From Rhodobacterales bacterium (lineage in GTDB: Bacteria; Pseudomonadota; Alphaproteobacteria; Caulobacterales; Hyphomonadaceae): a stretch of DNA of 43,587 bases. The notes under the pieces were generated by a model. That model worked only from the letters and a program-made list of their open reading frames with translations. It ran no database searches and was not told where the DNA came from. Shown here one piece after another: positions 41,102 through 43,587 of this stretch. Where the stretch lies: NCBI GenBank assembly GCA_014763715.1, contig JACXUV010000025.1:1-43587 (forward strand), read 5' to 3'. The position numbers and the translations under genes were made by a program. Positions within the stretch are counted from its first letter, which is position 1; each line of letters opens with the position of its first letter.

Positions 41102-43587
41102 ATGGTGAAGACCACATTTAGCTTCCGGCACATATTGCTCTGCACAGCTGCCGGGCTGATATTTTCAAGTGCGGCGCTGGCGGAAGAGCCGACCTTTGAG
41201 AAGGCGGAAATCCGCATTCAGTCGCAATCGCTTGAAACGGCGATCAATGACCTTTCGGCGCAAACCGGCGCGGTCATCGTAGTTCCCGGTGCTTTGACCA
41301 GTGGTATCCGTAGCGGCACAGTGACGGGAGTCATGACGCCGGTGGAAGCACTGGCGCGTTTGCTCCAGGGCACGCAGCTTACCTATACGGTCGACGAGCA
41401 AGGCGCGATCATCGTCTCAAAGGTTGAGGCCCGTGGCACGTCCGGCGGCGCGGCAAGCCTTGAAGCAGAAGCCGGGGACGCCGAAACTGATGTTGCCATG
41501 TTGGGGACGATCACCGTCACTGGCACACGTCTGGACCCTCTGAACCAGCTTCAGAAGGGCGCAACAGATTCGCTGACAGGCCTTTCGCTTTCCCTGCTGG
41601 AGACGCCGCGCGCCGCCAGCCGCGTGAGCGAAATCACGATCGATCGCTACGGCATGGAAGATGTTGACGATCTTCTCTCCGCAGTGCCCGGCACATTCAC
41701 GGCCAGCTTCTTCGGTGTTCCGGGAAACCTGAATGTTCGCGGTACGCTTGCCGATACCTATTTCCAGGGCTTCAAGCGGATTGAGAACCGCGGCAACTAT
41801 TCCTCCAACCTCAGCGCGGCCTCCTATGTGGAGGTCCTCCGCGGTCCGGCATCGCCCATCTACGGTCCGGGGAAGGTTGGCGGCCTGCTGAACTTCATTC
41901 CAAAAACGGCACGTGGAGACGGCAAGGATTATGTAGACACGGTTGGCGGTGCTGTCTCCGCAACAGTCGGTTCTTATGATAAAAAGCTCGTTACCGGAGA
42001 GCTATACATTCCTGCCGGGCAAGGGGGCTTTTCCGTCTTTGGTGAGTATGAAGACTCCGGTTCCTACTACGACAATATCGATCCCAGGCACACAAACCTG
42101 CAAGGCACTTATGTCGGAGACCTCAACGACAAATGGTCGGTTGAGCTGAACGCAATGTACTTTGAAGAGTCCGGCCGTATCCAGACGCCGGGCTGGAACC
42201 GGGTCACGCAGGACCTGATCGACAATGGCACCTATATTACCGGCTGGGATACCGACATTCAGGATACGAATGGCGACGGTTACCTCAGCTATGAAGAGAT
42301 CGATGCCGTTGTCGGGGCGAACTACGGTACGTCAAACCTCCGCCAGATCGCAGAGTATTACGGCTCAAACCTTCCACAGTTCGCCCTTGATGAGGGGGTA
42401 GGAACCACAAAGCTCGACGGCAGCAATATTCTGGCGGCCAAGGGCGACTATAACGACACGAACACGTTCACGGCCTATGCCGGGCTTGAGCGGTCCGTCG
42501 GTGAAACGGGGACGCTGCGTTTCCAGGCTTTTGTCGACAAGATGGAAAACCAGCGCTTCAACAGCTTCGGTTTTGCGGCAGATTATGAAGCTCAGGCCGA
42601 AGAGGTGCGTGTCAGCTATGGCTTCAAGAAAGATTTCGGATCGGTTGTGACCACCGATAACGTCGTAGGCGTTGGCTATCGACACCACGATGCGAAACAG
42701 TACGAGACTTTCCTGTCGGGTTATATCGCGTCAGACCGGCGGGACCTCTCCGTCGGTGCTCAGGCGAATGACCGCATCATGGCCATCCGGTTCGACGAAA
42801 CCGGCAAGGCCCTGTGGGACAGCCGTTACGATATGGAGTGGTCTTCGCGCTCGGCATTTGCTGTTTCGGACATGAAGATCTTTGACCGCCTCGCGCTTCT
42901 GCTGGGCTGGCGTTACGATTATTATGATGCCGATGCGATCAACACGGGCGAGACCGTGTTCGGTATCGCGAACAAGCTGGTCAAGGATTCGGACGGTGCG
43001 CACAGCTGGTCTGCCGCCCTTCGTTACGAAACCCCTTACGGCATCACGCCTTACATCACTTATGCGGACTCGCGTTCACTGGAGTCGACCCAGACAGGGG
43101 GGCTCAGCACGGGGACGCTTGCGGCCAATTTGCTGATTTCTCCGTCAGAACTGAAAGAAGCCGGGGCCAAGTTTTCCCTTCTTGATGGCAACCTGTTTGG
43201 TGGCCTTGCGTATTATGAACAGTTCCGCCGGCGGACAGATATGCTCGGTAATGTGGACGGCACGACAGCCAAGGGTGTCGAGCTGGAAGTTCACTGGCTG
43301 GCATCCGACAATCTGTCTTTTGCGGCCTCGTTGACGGATCAGGAAACGCGCGTTGATGCACCCGGGGCCGGGAAGGGGGAATACCTTCAGGTCCGCCCGG
43401 ACCAGTTCGGTGTTGATAACGTTCTGGGATATGGCGGCACGTTCGCGTTCAACAATGCTGGCTATGTGCCGCAATTGGCGGACGGATACACATTGACGAC
43501 GATCCCCGACAATGTGGCCAGCCTTTATGGCACCTACACGACCGACGCGTTCCGGTTCGCGGATACGGATGCCCAGGCAGGGGCAAC
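41102..43587 (+). CDS. FecA-type TonB-dependent receptor with STN signalling domain (runs off window)
   Basis: At least 828 codons are open with no stop before the right edge. The signal peptide ends ALA-EE near residue 27. Residues about 36-105 form a secretin/TonB short N-terminal domain (IRIQSQSLETAINDLSAQTG), which in FecA-type receptors contacts FecR. The TonB box-like TITVTGTR, a plug (VPGTFTASFFG, VEVLRGPASPIYGPGKVGGLLNF) and part of the barrel follow. Residues 388-399 form a canonical EF-hand loop, DTNGDGYLSYEE. By family it would import a ferric siderophore or similar ligand and signal its presence. TAGGTAAG precedes the ATG. Confidence 0.93.
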   Translation, partial: MVKTTFSFRHILLCTAAGLIFSSAALAEEPTFEKAEIRIQSQSLETAINDLSAQTGAVIVVPGALTSGIRSGTVTGVMTPVEALARLLQGTQLTYTVDEQGAIIVSKVEARGTSGGAASLEAEAGDAETDVAMLGTITVTGTRLDPLNQLQKGATDSLTGLSLSLLETPRAASRVSEITIDRYGMEDVDDLLSAVPGTFTASFFGVPGNLNVRGTLADTYFQGFKRIENRGNYSSNLSAASYVEVLRGPASPIYGPGKVGGLLNFIPKTARGDGKDYVDTVGGAVSATVGSYDKKLVTGELYIPAGQGGFSVFGEYEDSGSYYDNIDPRHTNLQGTYVGDLNDKWSVELNAMYFEESGRIQTPGWNRVTQDLIDNGTYITGWDTDIQDTNGDGYLSYEEIDAVVGANYGTSNLRQIAEYYGSNLPQFALDEGVGTTKLDGSNILAAKGDYNDTNTFTAYAGLERSVGETGTLRFQAFVDKMENQRFNSFGFAADYEAQAEEVRVSYGFKKDFGSVVTTDNVVGVGYRHHDAKQYETFLSGYIASDRRDLSVGAQANDRIMAIRFDETGKALWDSRYDMEWSSRSAFAVSDMKIFDRLALLLGWRYDYYDADAINTGETVFGIANKLVKDSDGAHSWSAALRYETPYGITPYITYADSRSLESTQTGGLSTGTLAANLLISPSELKEAGAKFSLLDGNLFGGLAYYEQFRRRTDMLGNVDGTTAKGVELEVHWLASDNLSFAASLTDQETRVDAPGAGKGEYLQVRPDQFGVDNVLGYGGTFAFNNAGYVPQLADGYTLTTIPDNVASLYGTYTTDAFRFADTDAQAGA

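Noticed and set aside
1..43587. CRISPR arrays, insertion sequences or prophage genes
   Set aside because: No evenly spaced repeats, transposase, integrase or phage structural genes were seen on either strand.

Overview
The window reads as chromosomal DNA of a Gram-negative alphaproteobacterium, most like the Hyphomonadaceae/Caulobacterales side of the class. The reasons are high GC with strong GC bias at third codon positions, a lipid A/Kdo operon with DUF374-type acyltransferase, class II DAHP synthase, long-form ribosomal protein L25, many TonB-dependent receptors and FecI/FecR-type signalling. This placement is inference from gene content; no rRNA is present. No insertion sequence, CRISPR array or integrase is visible.

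Left part (1-20 kb), mostly housekeeping: a GAF-EAL c-di-GMP phosphodiesterase; a minus-strand lipid A operon (DUF374 acyltransferase, waaA, lpxK, lpxL/htrB-like) in which every junction is a 4-nt ATGA overlap; tRNA-Val(CAC); an 80-aa conserved-looking small protein behind a 500-nt leader rich in dyads; gph; glmU-rpiA-gor; a TIR domain fused to a ParA-type ATPase; class II DAHP synthase; a MATE exporter; HU; a DUF429-like protein with an MDR oxidoreductase; a Gfo/Idh/MocA oxidoreductase; and rplY-pth.

Middle (20-32 kb), accessory metabolism: a TsdA-like dihaem cytochrome c lipoprotein and a DadA-like amino acid dehydrogenase, then a cluster of class III aminotransferase, PfkB kinase plus class II aldolase, a dimethylformamidase-beta-like protein, an MFS transporter plus TonB-dependent receptor, and a TetR regulator. 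Three promoter regions in this cluster (23850-23865, 25549-25564, 30945-30960) carry related 16-bp dyads placed over the predicted -10/spacer or -35 region. This suggests one regulon, probably under the TetR protein at 31050, for uptake and breakdown of an unidentified, possibly amide-containing compound. This is the strongest candidate for an undescribed system here.

Right part (31.8-43.6 kb): a complete efflux operon (outer-membrane factor, HlyD adaptor, RbbA-like double ATPase-permease, YhhJ-like permease) opposite its own TetR regulator, with a perfect 18-bp palindrome between them. It is followed by an ECF sigma/FecR/FecA-type trans-envelope signalling operon whose receptor runs off the window and contains a canonical EF-hand calcium loop.

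The second stand-out is the TIR-ParA fusion at 10605-11912, in which the usual TIR NADase glutamate appears to be aspartate.
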